Both the position numbers and the translations under genes were made by a program. From Clostridiaceae bacterium (GTDB lineage: Bacteria > Bacillota > Clostridia > Peptostreptococcales > Natronincolaceae), in assembly GCA_018432235.1 (NCBI GenBank), contig JAHDLO010000004.1, forward strand, positions 1-64,000: a stretch of 64,000 nt of DNA. The letters are read 5' to 3'. A model generated the notes under the pieces. It made no database searches. It was not told the origin of the DNA and worked only from the letters and a program-made list of their open reading frames with translations. This document shows positions 51,438 through 61,109 of the stretch, one piece after another (the first letter of the stretch is position 1; the number at the start of each line of letters is the position of its first letter).

Positions 51438-52913
51438 ATGGTAGCAGGACATCTACGAGAAAAAAACGGTTACTTCCACATTATCCTAAATTATAAGGAT
51501 ATAAATGGAAGCCGCAAAACAAAGTCCATTAGCACAGGACTACCCATAAAGGGGAATAAAAAACGTGCTGAAGCAATACTTTTGAAAACCAGAAAAGAAT
51601 TTAATCCGGATACTGCAATGAGTGATAAAAATACTTTGTTTGCAGACTTTCTTCCAAAGTGGCTGCAGGATGTTATATATAAAGTGGATGCTGAAACATT
51701 CGCTCGATACTCATATGATACAAAAAACTGTATCAGCCCTTACTTTAAGAATACTGCCATTAAGGTATCAGAAATAAAGTCGAGGGACATAGAAAGTTAT
51801 TATGAACATGAGAAAGCAGAAAATGGCGCATCAAATAGCACTCTTCTCAAATATCATGAAGCCATCAAAGAAGCCTTGCAATATGCATTGGAGCTTGAGT
51901 TAATAGAGGATAATCCAGCAGACAAAGTTAATCCGACTTCTGTTGAGGTACAAATATTTTTTACTGACTTTCTTCTGGAATGGCTGGAAATGATGAGAAA
52001 TAGTGTTGAGATGACTACCTATGCATCTTATTCTTATTGTATTAAAAGCAGTATTATCCCTTATTTTGAAGAAAAAAAGATAAGACTTAAAGACCTAACT
52101 CCAAAGCACATACAGAATTATTATCAGTATGAGCTAAATGAAAAGGGATTGAGTGCCAACACGGTCATTCATCGCCATGCAAATATCCGGAAAGCATTAC
52201 AACATGCTCTGAAAATAGGGTTGATAGATTATAACCCTGCTGATCGGATTGAGCGACCAAGGAAAGGGAAATTTGTTGGCAGCGTTTATGACGAGAAGGA
52301 GCTTGATGTTTTATTTGCTGTAGTTAAACATCAAAAGATAGAGCTTGCCGTCATTTTGGGTGCATTTTATGGGCTGCGACGGAGTGAAATTGTAGGACTA
52401 AAGTGGGATGCTATTGATTTTGAGAAAAAGACATTGACGATAAAACATACGGTAACTGAGGTAACATTAGATGGGAAAATTACCACCATAGCAAAAGACC
52501 GTACAAAGACTAAATCAAGCTATCGTACATTACCGTTGGTAGCACCATTTGAAGAATTACTCTATAGACTAAAAGAAGAACAGGAACTTAATCGAAAGGT
52601 TTGCGGCAAAGCGTATTGTAAAGATTATCTTGATTATATTTATGTGAATGAGATTGGAGACAGGATCAAGCCGAATTATATTACACAGCACTTTGCAATC
52701 GTATTAAAGAATAACAATTTAAAGAAAATTCGTTTTCACGATCTTCGCCACAGTTGCGCCAGTTTATTGTATGCCAACGGAGTTAGTCTTAAAGAGATAC
52801 AGGAATGGTTGGGACATAGTGATATTTCTACTACATCGAATATCTATACACACCTTGATTTTAGTTCAAAGGTTGCTTCCGCCAATGCTATTATGGATGT
52901 ATTTCCTTCTTAA
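51438..52913 (+). CDS. int: Tyrosine recombinase (integrase) with two core-binding domains
   Basis: 491 residues from ATG 51438 (AAGGAGG). An N-terminal arm-binding region (about 1-60) is followed by two successive SAM-like core-binding domains: about 68-165 (LFADFLPKWLQDVI, LIEDNPADKV) and about 172-275 (IFFTDFLLEWLEMM, LIDYNPADRI). The catalytic domain has Arg in FYGLRRSEIVGLKW (about 312), HDLRHSCASLL (about 433), GHSDISTT, and Tyr in SNIYTHLD (about 470). The usual form has one such domain (about 380-400 residues). Intact. It sits 120 bp from the tRNA-Leu 3' end, its likely target. Confidence 0.92.
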   Translation: MVAGHLREKNGYFHIILNYKDINGSRKTKSISTGLPIKGNKKRAEAILLKTRKEFNPDTAMSDKNTLFADFLPKWLQDVIYKVDAETFARYSYDTKNCISPYFKNTAIKVSEIKSRDIESYYEHEKAENGASNSTLLKYHEAIKEALQYALELELIEDNPADKVNPTSVEVQIFFTDFLLEWLEMMRNSVEMTTYASYSYCIKSSIIPYFEEKKIRLKDLTPKHIQNYYQYELNEKGLSANTVIHRHANIRKALQHALKIGLIDYNPADRIERPRKGKFVGSVYDEKELDVLFAVVKHQKIELAVILGAFYGLRRSEIVGLKWDAIDFEKKTLTIKHTVTEVTLDGKITTIAKDRTKTKSSYRTLPLVAPFEELLYRLKEEQELNRKVCGKAYCKDYLDYIYVNEIGDRIKPNYITQHFAIVLKNNNLKKIRFHDLRHSCASLLYANGVSLKEIQEWLGHSDISTTSNIYTHLDFSSKVASANAIMDVFPS

Positions 52914-53034
52914 GCAGGAGGGACATTTGGAGGGATATCATATGAAAGGAGATCAACTCCAAGATAATTATAATGTTATAGAAAAAGAAAAACTCTCAAA
53001 TCCACATTTAGCGTATTTAAGAGCTATTGGTTTC

Positions 53035-53120
53035 TGGTGCCGGTGGTCGGACTCGAACCGACACGCCCAAAGGACACAGCATTTTGAGTGCTGCACGTCT
53101 GCCAATTCCATCACACCGGC
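53035..53120 (-). tRNA. tRNA-Leu (CAA)
   Basis: On the minus strand: acceptor GCCGGTG (53120-53114) pairs with CACCGGC, CCA is encoded (53037-53035). Anticodon loop CTCAAAA gives anticodon CAA. Long variable arm as for Leu. T-arm with GGTTCGAGTCC. Its 3' end faces int, so the 3' part (about 53035-53068) is the probable attachment core. Confidence 0.92.
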
Positions 53121-53224
53121 ATATTTATTTTAATTCTCCTCCTTAAAAACCGCCTTAGAATTTGGAGGGATATTTAGGAGGGATATTAAAATCTTAATGG
53201 ATATTTAGTTTTCAAAAACCCTGT

Positions 53225-53309
53225 ATTTATCAAGGTTGGCACACACCAACTGGTAAAAATGCGAAGTAGATTTTGAGTCTGCTGCGTCTGCCAGTTTCGC
53301 CACCGCGGC
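53225..53309 (-). pseudogene. Broken tRNA-Leu (5' half only)
   Basis: On the minus strand from 53309: GCCGCGG acceptor half, GGCGAAACTGGCAGACGC D-arm region, then a CTCAAAA anticodon loop. The anticodon stem is mismatched, and there is no CCGCGGC 3' partner and no normal T-arm. The 3' half has been replaced, as expected if another element once integrated here and left. Confidence 0.7.
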
Positions 53310-53445
53310 ATATTTGGTACGAAATTTATATTACCATATCTAAGTAACAAAGTCAACAAAAGATATATAGAAAATTATACATGTATTTTCGATTAGCCTG
53401 ATTTGGTATAATGATGGAAATAAAGGATTTAAGGAGGAAATATCT

Positions 53446-54381
53446 GTGGACCCACTTTCGCATGCTTTAATAGGCCTCTCAACCTTCAGTTTGATTAATT
53501 CCCCTTCCTTCAGTAATCCTGCCTGTTTAGGGGCAGTGATTGGATCAATAGCTCCTGACCTGGATATTATAGCCAGAATAAAGGGTGATTATGTATACCT
53601 TAGACATCATAGGGTCGAAAGTCACTCAATACTGGGAGCAATATTCATTGCCTTTTCTATAACAATACTAATGTCTCTTTTCTTTGGGCTGCAAAGCATA
53701 AAGGAGACATTGATCTGGAGTCTTATTGGCATTTTTTCACACATTTTAATGGATTTTTTAAACTCCTATGGTGTAGCATTGCTGTATCCCTTCACCAAGA
53801 AAAAATATACACTAAATCTTCTGATGATCTATGATCCTGTTGTAGTTATCTTATGCCTCTATATCATGTTTTTTAAGTTTGATAGTGCAATTGAATATAT
53901 CGTACTTCCTGGAATATTTGTAGGCTATTTATTGATGAAGGCACTGGAGAAAAATAGACTTATAAACAGACTTCGAATACATTTCAAAGATGACTACAGT
54001 CTTGAAGCGATAGATATAATGCCCTCAACCCTCAACCCCTTTAAATGGGATTATATAGTCAGCACAAGCTGTCAATATATCGTAGGGGAGATTCATAGTG
54101 TTAAAGGAAAAATTAATCATTTCAGAAGCTTAAGAAAGGTATGGAGCCCAATTGTTGAAAAGACCCTTAAGGAGGATTTGGGCATATACTTCAAGAGCTT
54201 TTCGCCGATTTTTCATATCGATATAGATTTTAAGGAGAAGCTGACTATAAAATTGACGGATCTTAGATATCGTATTAGAAATGAATTTATGCATTTTGCT
54301 TTCTTTTACTATGATGAGAATCAGCAGTTGATTACAAGTGAATTTCAGCCCTTTGGACTTAAAAATAGAATAAAAATATAG
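53446..54381 (+). CDS. YdjM-family membrane-bound metal-dependent hydrolase-like protein
   Basis: 311 residues from GTG 53446 (AAGGAGG). The N-terminal MDPLSHALIGLSTFSL with His, then GSIAPDLDII, YLRHHRVESHSILGAIF and FSHILMDFLNSYG carry the family's His/Asp residues in membrane segments (about four helices). The C-terminal 120 residues are soluble. First chromosomal gene after the tRNA region. True substrate unknown. Confidence 0.8.
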   Translation: MDPLSHALIGLSTFSLINSPSFSNPACLGAVIGSIAPDLDIIARIKGDYVYLRHHRVESHSILGAIFIAFSITILMSLFFGLQSIKETLIWSLIGIFSHILMDFLNSYGVALLYPFTKKKYTLNLLMIYDPVVVILCLYIMFFKFDSAIEYIVLPGIFVGYLLMKALEKNRLINRLRIHFKDDYSLEAIDIMPSTLNPFKWDYIVSTSCQYIVGEIHSVKGKINHFRSLRKVWSPIVEKTLKEDLGIYFKSFSPIFHIDIDFKEKLTIKLTDLRYRIRNEFMHFAFFYYDENQQLITSEFQPFGLKNRIKI

Positions 54382-54519
54382 CTTGCCTAACCAAATTGTA
54401 AAAAGTTTACTTTAAAAATGGTACCACAATGCGTAAAGCCCACATATTATGAACTGGGAATAAACGAAGTTAACATAACGACGTTTGTGCCAATGTTAAT
54501 GTAATGGGAGGATATGAAA

Positions 54520-55353
54520 ATGGCTAAAAATGTAAGAATAGACTATTTTCCAAAAACTATAAAAAAAGATGAGGCAGTCGTCTACGGTGGACATAATAAA
54601 TTTTGTGGCAAGGATGGGCTTGTAGGACAATGTACAAATGTTGAAGCAGATACCCATGGACAATGTACAAATGTACCAACTGATATTGAAGCGATTTCTA
54701 GCGGTGTCGTGGCAAGGATACCTGTAGTCTTAGCTGAACTCAGAATACAGGTAAATGTCAATTCTACTATCGAGCTGCCAGAATATGCATATGAAATAAA
54801 GAATATTAAGAAAAAGGTTAAAATAACACAATGCTTCCTAATAAGAGATACCGGTCTGCTCTTTATTAAGGGCTTTATAAGAAAGAATATCGATTATTCA
54901 ACAAGAGTAAGCTCAAATTCCTGTAGCTTCCATGGTGATTTAAGGCATATAACAGTGGATGTTCCATTTACCTGTACCACTGATGTATTCTTTAACGGCG
55001 TATCACCAGCAGCTATTATTGACAATACTTCTAGAGAGTTCACTTATCAAACTGAGCATGCACTTCATGGTGCTGAGTACGGAACAAAGGATAAGCTTAT
55101 ATCAACAGACAATACAGAGTACAATCAAATAAGCTCAGAAGAGTTTAATCAGCTGCCTTACTGTGAAGTAATAAGGGCAGAAATCGTTGAATTCGACGAA
55201 GCATTAAATCCTCTTGGCTTCGACCACAAGTATATGCCATTCGAGGAAAGAAAGTTTAAGAAAATTCAGGAAAAAATGGTATTGTATTTGACAATTAAAC
55301 TTTTGCAAAATCGTCAGGTAGCAATCCCTCCAACCTTATTTGATGAATGTTAA
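54520..55353 (+). CDS. SPOCS (DUF3794) domain protein, CsxC-like
   Basis: 277 residues from ATG 54520, preferred over ATG 54514 because GGGAGG then has proper spacing. Contains two copies of GQCTNV (about residues 30-55), VVARIPVVLAELRIQVNV, and a DUF3794-like beta region (VKITQCFLIRDTGLLFIKGF). Such proteins occur in spore coats or exosporia of clostridia. The name CsxC is by resemblance. Suggests a spore-forming host. A terminator follows. Confidence 0.7.
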   Translation: MAKNVRIDYFPKTIKKDEAVVYGGHNKFCGKDGLVGQCTNVEADTHGQCTNVPTDIEAISSGVVARIPVVLAELRIQVNVNSTIELPEYAYEIKNIKKKVKITQCFLIRDTGLLFIKGFIRKNIDYSTRVSSNSCSFHGDLRHITVDVPFTCTTDVFFNGVSPAAIIDNTSREFTYQTEHALHGAEYGTKDKLISTDNTEYNQISSEEFNQLPYCEVIRAEIVEFDEALNPLGFDHKYMPFEERKFKKIQEKMVLYLTIKLLQNRQVAIPPTLFDEC

Positions 55354-55382
55354 CAAACAAAATGCTCTTTCTCTCCGATTAC

Positions 55383-55408
55383 AAGCCCCTAGCTAAGCTG
55401 GGGGCTTT
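55383..55408 (+). terminator. Terminator after SPOCS gene
   Basis: AAGCCCC (about 55383-55389) pairs with GGGGCTT (about 55400-55406), followed by TTTCTT. Confidence 0.75.
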
Positions 55409-55656
55409 TTCTTGTTCTGAAAAAACCTATTTTACACTAAATCTTATACAATGGGAGTATTAAGGGGCGCTTTCCACTTATTCAAATAAGGAGATTAGAG
55501 CTAAGCAATTTTTGGTTTCTATTTATTGGACAAATGTTTACAAAAAGGTTAATATGATATCAAATATACAAAAAAAGGTATATAATTTATACATCCAAAT
55601 CTATGGAACAAATAAAAAAAAGCTACGTCTAACTGTATAGGAGGACGGGGAAGGGA

Positions 55657-56241
55657 GTGGAACTTTTGAATCAACAGGAAATCTCCTTAATAGAGAAATC
55701 TACTAAGGGTGACATAGGAAGCTTTGAGGCGTTAATCCAGCCTTATCAGAAAAAAGCTTTCAACATAGCCTATAGGATACTGGGAAACGTAGAAGATGCC
55801 AGTGATGTCACTCAAGAGGCCTTAATAAAAATATATAAATCCCTAGATAAATATCAGGGAAGGAGCAGTTTTTCCACCTGGGTTTATTCGATAGTAAACA
55901 ACACTTGTATAGACTATATGAGAAAAAACAAAAAGACGAATGTAGTTTATTTAGATCAAGAGATACAGGCAAGGGATGGCAGCTATAAAATGGAAATAGC
56001 TGATGAAATGAATACTCCGGAGTATTTATTTGAGAAACAAGAGACTCAGAAAATGGTACAGGATGCAATAAATCAGTTAAATGTTGACCATAGAGAAATA
56101 ATAGTATTAAGGGATATCAACGGATTTAGCTATCAGGAGATAGCAGAGATGTTGAATTGCTCTGAAGGGACGGTTAAGTCTAGAATTAGCCGTGCAAGGG
56201 CGCACCTAAAATTATTGCTGGAAAAAAAACTAAATGCGTGA
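55657..56241 (+). CDS. ECF RNA polymerase sigma factor (SigW-like)
   Basis: 194 residues from GTG 55657 (TTG 55666 is an alternative). Region 2: FEALIQPYQKKAFNIAYRIL, DVTQEALIKIYKSLDKYQG, FSTWVYSIVNNTCIDYMRK. Region 4: LNVDHREIIVLRDINGFSYQ, EIAEMLNCSEGTVKSRISRA. It is followed 13 bp later by a zinc-finger anti-sigma gene, so envelope stress control is likely. Confidence 0.92.
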   Translation: MELLNQQEISLIEKSTKGDIGSFEALIQPYQKKAFNIAYRILGNVEDASDVTQEALIKIYKSLDKYQGRSSFSTWVYSIVNNTCIDYMRKNKKTNVVYLDQEIQARDGSYKMEIADEMNTPEYLFEKQETQKMVQDAINQLNVDHREIIVLRDINGFSYQEIAEMLNCSEGTVKSRISRARAHLKLLLEKKLNA

Positions 56242-56254
56242 AAGGAGGGGTAGA

Positions 56255-57505
56255 ATGAATTGCACAAAATTTATAGAGGATATGTCATTATATTTGGATA
56301 ATATGCTTTCAGAAGATGAAAGAATTGAATTTGAAGGACATTTAAAGGAATGCGAAGCTTGTAGCTTGCAGCTAAACAATTTGAGGCTAATGCTGGAATG
56401 CATCAATGAAATAGATGAAATAGAGCTGCCGTCAGATTTTGAAGCTACCCTTCACGACAAGCTCACTAAGGAAACTACAGCTACTACAAAAAAGAATAGA
56501 TTCCCCTTCCGACTCAAGGTTATCACCAGTATTGCAGCATCAATTGCAGTTGTGATTATAGGAATTACGGCCATTAACCAGTTGCCAGGTAATTTCGGTA
56601 TAAGTATGAAATCAACTGGAGACAACGCAGCACCTATGGAGAGGTCAGAGGCTGAGTTTGGCGTAGCAAATGAAGAATCACAAGATTTCTCTAAATCCTT
56701 AAACATACTGGATGTGCCAATGACACAAAGTGATGGTGTCGCTGTACGGTCTAAGGAGGAGAGTCTAAATGATACTCTTGTCATGACGACAAGCGCCCAA
56801 AGAAAAATTATCAAGCAAGGCAGCCTTATATTAGAAACTGATGCCTTTGACGAAGCATATGCCAAAATAATTCAGATGATAGAGGGAAAAGACGGATACA
56901 TTCAGCACTCCCAGACCTATTTTAGATATCTGGATAGAGAAAATCCTGAAAACTCCCTAAGATATTCAAATATGACCTTAAGAGTACCCAGTAGTCAATT
57001 TACAGAGATATTTAATCAGATAAAGGCTATGGGGAAGGTGACAAATGAAAATATCGGTGGCGAGGATATTACAGAAAGCTACCGCAATATTGAAAGGGAG
57101 CTGGAGAATCTGGAAATCCAAGAGGCACGTTTCCAGGATATTCTGAAGCAGGCAGACAAGGTAGAGGATATTCTAAGGATCGAGAATGAATTAGCTCGGG
57201 TGAGAAATCAGATAAATCATCTTAAAGCTAGTCTAATCAACTATGACAAGCTGGTGGATATGTCCACACTAAGTCTTGAGCTTGAGGAGGTCAAGGACCT
57301 TTCTCTAAGGATTCAGTCATCAAATGAAGGTGTCTGGAATAAGGCTAAGAACAATTTTATAAAGTCCATAAACAATATCATTGCAATGACACAAAGGGGC
57401 TTTATTGGACTATTTGGTTTACTTCCTGCATTAGCTATTCTGGGAGCCATCGGCGGCCCATTAAGTATATATATTTGCAAGAAAGCTAAAAAGAGGAGGA
57501 ATTGA
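56255..57505 (+). CDS. Anti-sigma factor with zf-HC2 and DUF4349 domains
   Basis: 416 residues from ATG 56255 (AAAGGAGGGG). zf-HC2 with FEGHLKECEACSLQ near 28-40, one membrane helix (VITSIAASIAVVIIGITAIN, about 88-108), then an extracellular DUF4349 domain (KIIKQGSLILETDAFDEAYA, a coiled coil with ELENLEIQEARFQDILKQAD) and a C-terminal membrane helix. Sequesters the ECF sigma factor upstream. The DUF4349 part is probably the sensor. Confidence 0.88.
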   Translation: MNCTKFIEDMSLYLDNMLSEDERIEFEGHLKECEACSLQLNNLRLMLECINEIDEIELPSDFEATLHDKLTKETTATTKKNRFPFRLKVITSIAASIAVVIIGITAINQLPGNFGISMKSTGDNAAPMERSEAEFGVANEESQDFSKSLNILDVPMTQSDGVAVRSKEESLNDTLVMTTSAQRKIIKQGSLILETDAFDEAYAKIIQMIEGKDGYIQHSQTYFRYLDRENPENSLRYSNMTLRVPSSQFTEIFNQIKAMGKVTNENIGGEDITESYRNIERELENLEIQEARFQDILKQADKVEDILRIENELARVRNQINHLKASLINYDKLVDMSTLSLELEEVKDLSLRIQSSNEGVWNKAKNNFIKSINNIIAMTQRGFIGLFGLLPALAILGAIGGPLSIYICKKAKKRRN

Positions 57506-57507
57506 GA

Positions 57508-58245
57508 ATGGATAACAAAATATTAAGAAAAGGTTTAGTCGTATCATTATTAACATTTGCCATGCTGGGATTTTTCTTCCTGGGGGGACACTTTACATCG
57601 CCTGTTAGTGCAGAGCTGGAGTCCAGAAATGAAATAGCCGTTAATGGCGCAGGGGTTATAAAGGCTAAGCCAGATACAGGAATTGTAAATGTCGCAGTGG
57701 ATACTACAAATGCAGACCCTCAAAAAGCGCAGTCAGAAAACACTAAGCTGACAAACCAATTGGTTGAAGCCCTTAAGAAGGCAGGCATCAAGGAAGAAGA
57801 CATTAAGACCGGCTACTACAACATGTACAGAGAATACAATTATAATGATGGCAAATCAACAGAAGGCAACTATCGAGTAACCCATAGCTACGAGGTTACA
57901 ATCAAGGATATCAATAAAGTTGGTTCAATTATTGACATAGCTACAGAAAATGGTGCAAATCAGGTAAATAGTGTTCGCTTTACAGTTGCCGACAGCAGTA
58001 AGTATTATCAAGAGGCTTTAAAGGCGGCTATAAAAAACGCAGAGGAAAAAGCCAATACAATAGCATCCACAATTTCTGTAAAGATAGGTAAGCCATCTAA
58101 GGTTATTGAAGCCGGATACTATGAGCCAAGTCCGATTTATATGGATAGAGCTCTTGCAAAAGGTATGGAATCAGAAGGTTCAACTGATATTATTTCTGGT
58201 GATTTGGAAATAAGAGCAAATGTTCAAGTAACCTACAACTATTAA
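57508..58245 (+). CDS. SIMPL (DUF541) domain exported protein
   Basis: 245 residues from ATG 57508 (GAGGAGG). Signal anchor LVVSLLTFAMLGFFFLGGHF, then EIAVNGAGVIKAKPDTGIVN, the SIMPL start, and EKANTIASTISVKIGKPSKV near the end. SIMPL proteins are periplasmic or surface oligomers whose function is poorly known. It is the third gene of the sigma/anti-sigma operon and may be an envelope stress effector. Confidence 0.87.
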   Translation: MDNKILRKGLVVSLLTFAMLGFFFLGGHFTSPVSAELESRNEIAVNGAGVIKAKPDTGIVNVAVDTTNADPQKAQSENTKLTNQLVEALKKAGIKEEDIKTGYYNMYREYNYNDGKSTEGNYRVTHSYEVTIKDINKVGSIIDIATENGANQVNSVRFTVADSSKYYQEALKAAIKNAEEKANTIASTISVKIGKPSKVIEAGYYEPSPIYMDRALAKGMESEGSTDIISGDLEIRANVQVTYNY

Positions 58246-58250
58246 TATTA

Positions 58251-58283
58251 AAATAGCCGGGATAAAGCCCCGGCTATTTTTTT
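58251..58283 (+). terminator. Terminator of the ECF operon
   Basis: AAATAGCCGGG (58251-58261) pairs with CCCGGCTATTT, followed by TTTT. Confidence 0.85.
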
Positions 58284-58422
58284 GCCTTTTTGAATCATTA
58301 TCCTTCAAATAGTTTTTACAGCTTTAGCCAATAATAAATATAGATAAATGACAGGGAGGGTTTTACTACTGGTAAAATAAATGATAAAATATTCCTAAAC
58401 CGTGTTGAAGGGATGAATACAT

Positions 58423-61098
58423 ATGATAAAGGATCGCATCGTAATTATAGATGGTAACAGCTTAATCAACAGAGCATTTTATGCACTGCCACCACTCACT
58501 ACAAAGGAGGGGCAGCATACAAATGCTATCTATGGCTTTTTAACAATGCTAATGAAGGTTTTTGAGGACTTTGACCCTGAGTATATCGGTGTTGCCTTTG
58601 ACCTTAAGGCCCCCACCTTCAGACATATCGAATATGGGGACTATAAGCTGGGCAGAAAGAAAATGCCTGGTGAGCTGGCACAGCAAATTGAGCCCCTTAA
58701 GGAGCTGCTGGATGTATTAAATATTTTCAGAGTGGAAATTGAGGGCTACGAGGCGGATGACCTTATCGGCACCCTTAGCAAGTATTGTGAAGCTAGAGGG
58801 ATGGAAAGTCTTATAGTCACAGGAGACAAGGATGCGCTACAGCTGGCATCTAAAACCACTAAAATCCTAATCACCAAAAAGGGGATTTCAAGCCTTGAAA
58901 TATACAATGATGATAGGCTTTTGGAAGACTTTGAGGTAACACCTCAGCAATTTATAGACCTTAAGGGACTTATGGGGGATAAATCCGATAACATACCGGG
59001 GGTTCCGGGGGTAGGAGAAAAAACGGCAGTAAAGCTCATTAAACAGTTTGGTAATGTAGAGGCTCTTATAGAAAATACCCATATGATCGAGGCGGCAAAG
59101 CTAAAGGAAAAAATAGATAATCACATTAGTGATATCATTCTTAGTAAAAGGCTGGCTACAATCATCACGGACATACCGGTGGAAATAGACCTTGAGATGC
59201 TAAAACGCAGAGAGGCCAAATATCACGAGCTTATTCAGCTTTTGAGAAAATATGAATTTAACAGCTTGGTCAATAAATTTAGCAAGACTGATGATATTAA
59301 GAAAAATAGGGCAGAGGAATGCAATGTCATAAATATAACTGATATTGAGGCATTTAAGGAGCTTGCTAAAACAATTAAGGAGAAGGGCACTGTTGCCATC
59401 CACTCAATTACGGCAGGCAATAACACCATTACGGATCAGCTAATTGCCATTGCGCTGACATATGATGCTGCAGTACAATACTATATAGATTTCCGTAGCT
59501 TTAAAGAGATAAATGAATTGATGGATATGCTTAAGCTATTGATGGAGGATGCTGAAATTCAAAAAATCAGCCATGACATTAAAAGAGAGGTAGTGCATTT
59601 TTATGTCTATGGCATAGAGATTCAAAACATTGCCTTTGACACTATGATAGCAGAGTATTTAATAGATGCATCAAAATCCTCCTATGGTCTGAAGGAGCTG
59701 TCTAATCTATATTTGGAGGAATCAATACCAGACCTGGAGTCACTTATAGGTAAAGGAAAAACCCTTCGGCCAATTTCTGAAACCTCTGTAGAGGAGCTGC
59801 AAAATTATTTAAGCCAGCAGGTCAGAACCATTCAACGTTTGTATGAAATATTAAAGAATAAGCTGGTTGATACGGGTCTCGATAGGCTGTATTATGAGGT
59901 GGAGCTGCCGCTGACACAGGTTTTGGCTTCTATGGAATTCAAAGGAATTAAAGTTGATAAGAATATGCTGGAGATATTAGAAATAGAATTTAAAGAAAAG
60001 ATAGATCAATTAACAGAAGAAATATATTTAATGGCCGGCAGAGAGTTTAACATCAATTCACCTAAGCAGCTGGGAGAAATTTTATTCGAGGATTTAGGAT
60101 TGCCGCCGTTAAAAAAGACCAAGACCGGTTATTCTACAAATGCAGAGGTTTTGGAAAAGCTGGCGGAGCGTCATGAAATAATTCCAAGGATATTGGATTA
60201 CAGGCATGTTACAAAGCTTAAATCTACTTATGTAGACGGTCTGCTAGGCATAATCAATCCCGTGACCAACAGAATTCATTCCAGCTTTAATCAGACGGTT
60301 ACCACAACAGGACGAATATCCAGCACCGAACCTAACCTTCAAAACATACCTGTAAGACTGGAGATGGGTCGACGTCTTAGAAAGGTGTTTATCGCCGAAG
60401 AGGGCTTCAGGTTTATCGATGCCGACTACTCTCAGATAGAGCTAAGGGTTTTAGCACATATATCACAGGATGAAAATCTAATCGATGCTTTTAAAAAGGA
60501 TCAGGATATACATACTAGAACAGCCTCAGAAATATTTGACGTTTCAATGGAGGAGGTAACTTCTCAGATGCGGAGCAGCGCAAAGGCTGTAAATTTTGGT
60601 ATTGTTTATGGTATAAGTGATTTCGGCTTATCAGAAAATCTTAGAATATCAAGGGCCGAGGCTAAAAAGTATATCGACAGCTATTTAGAGAAATATCAGC
60701 AGGTAAAAAAGTATATGCATGACATTATTGCAGATGCAAAGGATAAAGGCTATGTTGTGACACTATTAAATAGAAGAAGGTATCTTCCTGAAATATATGC
60801 CACCAATTTTAATATTAGATCCTTTGGAGAACGTCTGGCATTAAATACACCGATTCAGGGAACAGCTGCTGACATAATAAAAATTGCAATGGTAAAGGTA
60901 TACAATCACCTGAAGCAGCACAGTTCTTCAGCGAAACTGATTTTGCAGGTTCATGATGAGCTAATAGTTGAAGCATCTGCAGAGGAGGCAGAAATGGTGG
61001 CAGGTGTGGTTAAGGAGTCTATGGAGGAGGCAATGGCACTGTTGGTAGACCTTAAGGTTGATTTGGCTATTGCAGATAATTGGTATGACGCGAAGTAA
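58423..61098 (+). CDS. polA: DNA polymerase I
   Basis: 891 residues. A 5'-3' exonuclease domain (about 1-290, with VIIDGNSLINRAFYALPP and GLMGDKSDNIPGVPGVGEKT). The central exonuclease-like domain lacks the DxE metal site (VAIHSITAGNN in its place), so it has no proofreading. The polymerase domain has motif A DADYSQIELRVLA (about 665), motif B RSSAKAVNFGIVYGISDFG, and motif C VHDELIVE. Replication and repair. Chromosomal housekeeping gene, coupled with coaE. Confidence 0.97.
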   Translation: MIKDRIVIIDGNSLINRAFYALPPLTTKEGQHTNAIYGFLTMLMKVFEDFDPEYIGVAFDLKAPTFRHIEYGDYKLGRKKMPGELAQQIEPLKELLDVLNIFRVEIEGYEADDLIGTLSKYCEARGMESLIVTGDKDALQLASKTTKILITKKGISSLEIYNDDRLLEDFEVTPQQFIDLKGLMGDKSDNIPGVPGVGEKTAVKLIKQFGNVEALIENTHMIEAAKLKEKIDNHISDIILSKRLATIITDIPVEIDLEMLKRREAKYHELIQLLRKYEFNSLVNKFSKTDDIKKNRAEECNVINITDIEAFKELAKTIKEKGTVAIHSITAGNNTITDQLIAIALTYDAAVQYYIDFRSFKEINELMDMLKLLMEDAEIQKISHDIKREVVHFYVYGIEIQNIAFDTMIAEYLIDASKSSYGLKELSNLYLEESIPDLESLIGKGKTLRPISETSVEELQNYLSQQVRTIQRLYEILKNKLVDTGLDRLYYEVELPLTQVLASMEFKGIKVDKNMLEILEIEFKEKIDQLTEEIYLMAGREFNINSPKQLGEILFEDLGLPPLKKTKTGYSTNAEVLEKLAERHEIIPRILDYRHVTKLKSTYVDGLLGIINPVTNRIHSSFNQTVTTTGRISSTEPNLQNIPVRLEMGRRLRKVFIAEEGFRFIDADYSQIELRVLAHISQDENLIDAFKKDQDIHTRTASEIFDVSMEEVTSQMRSSAKAVNFGIVYGISDFGLSENLRISRAEAKKYIDSYLEKYQQVKKYMHDIIADAKDKGYVVTLLNRRRYLPEIYATNFNIRSFGERLALNTPIQGTAADIIKIAMVKVYNHLKQHSSSAKLILQVHDELIVEASAEEAEMVAGVVKESMEEAMALLVDLKVDLAIADNWYDAK

Positions 61099-61109
61099 AG
61101 GAGAAAAAT

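Noticed and set aside
52942..53133. Small open frame on the + strand ending in a Cys- and Ser-rich tail
   Set aside because: Its second half is an antisense reading of the tRNA-Leu gene, a common false translation. The first half alone has no recognisable family.
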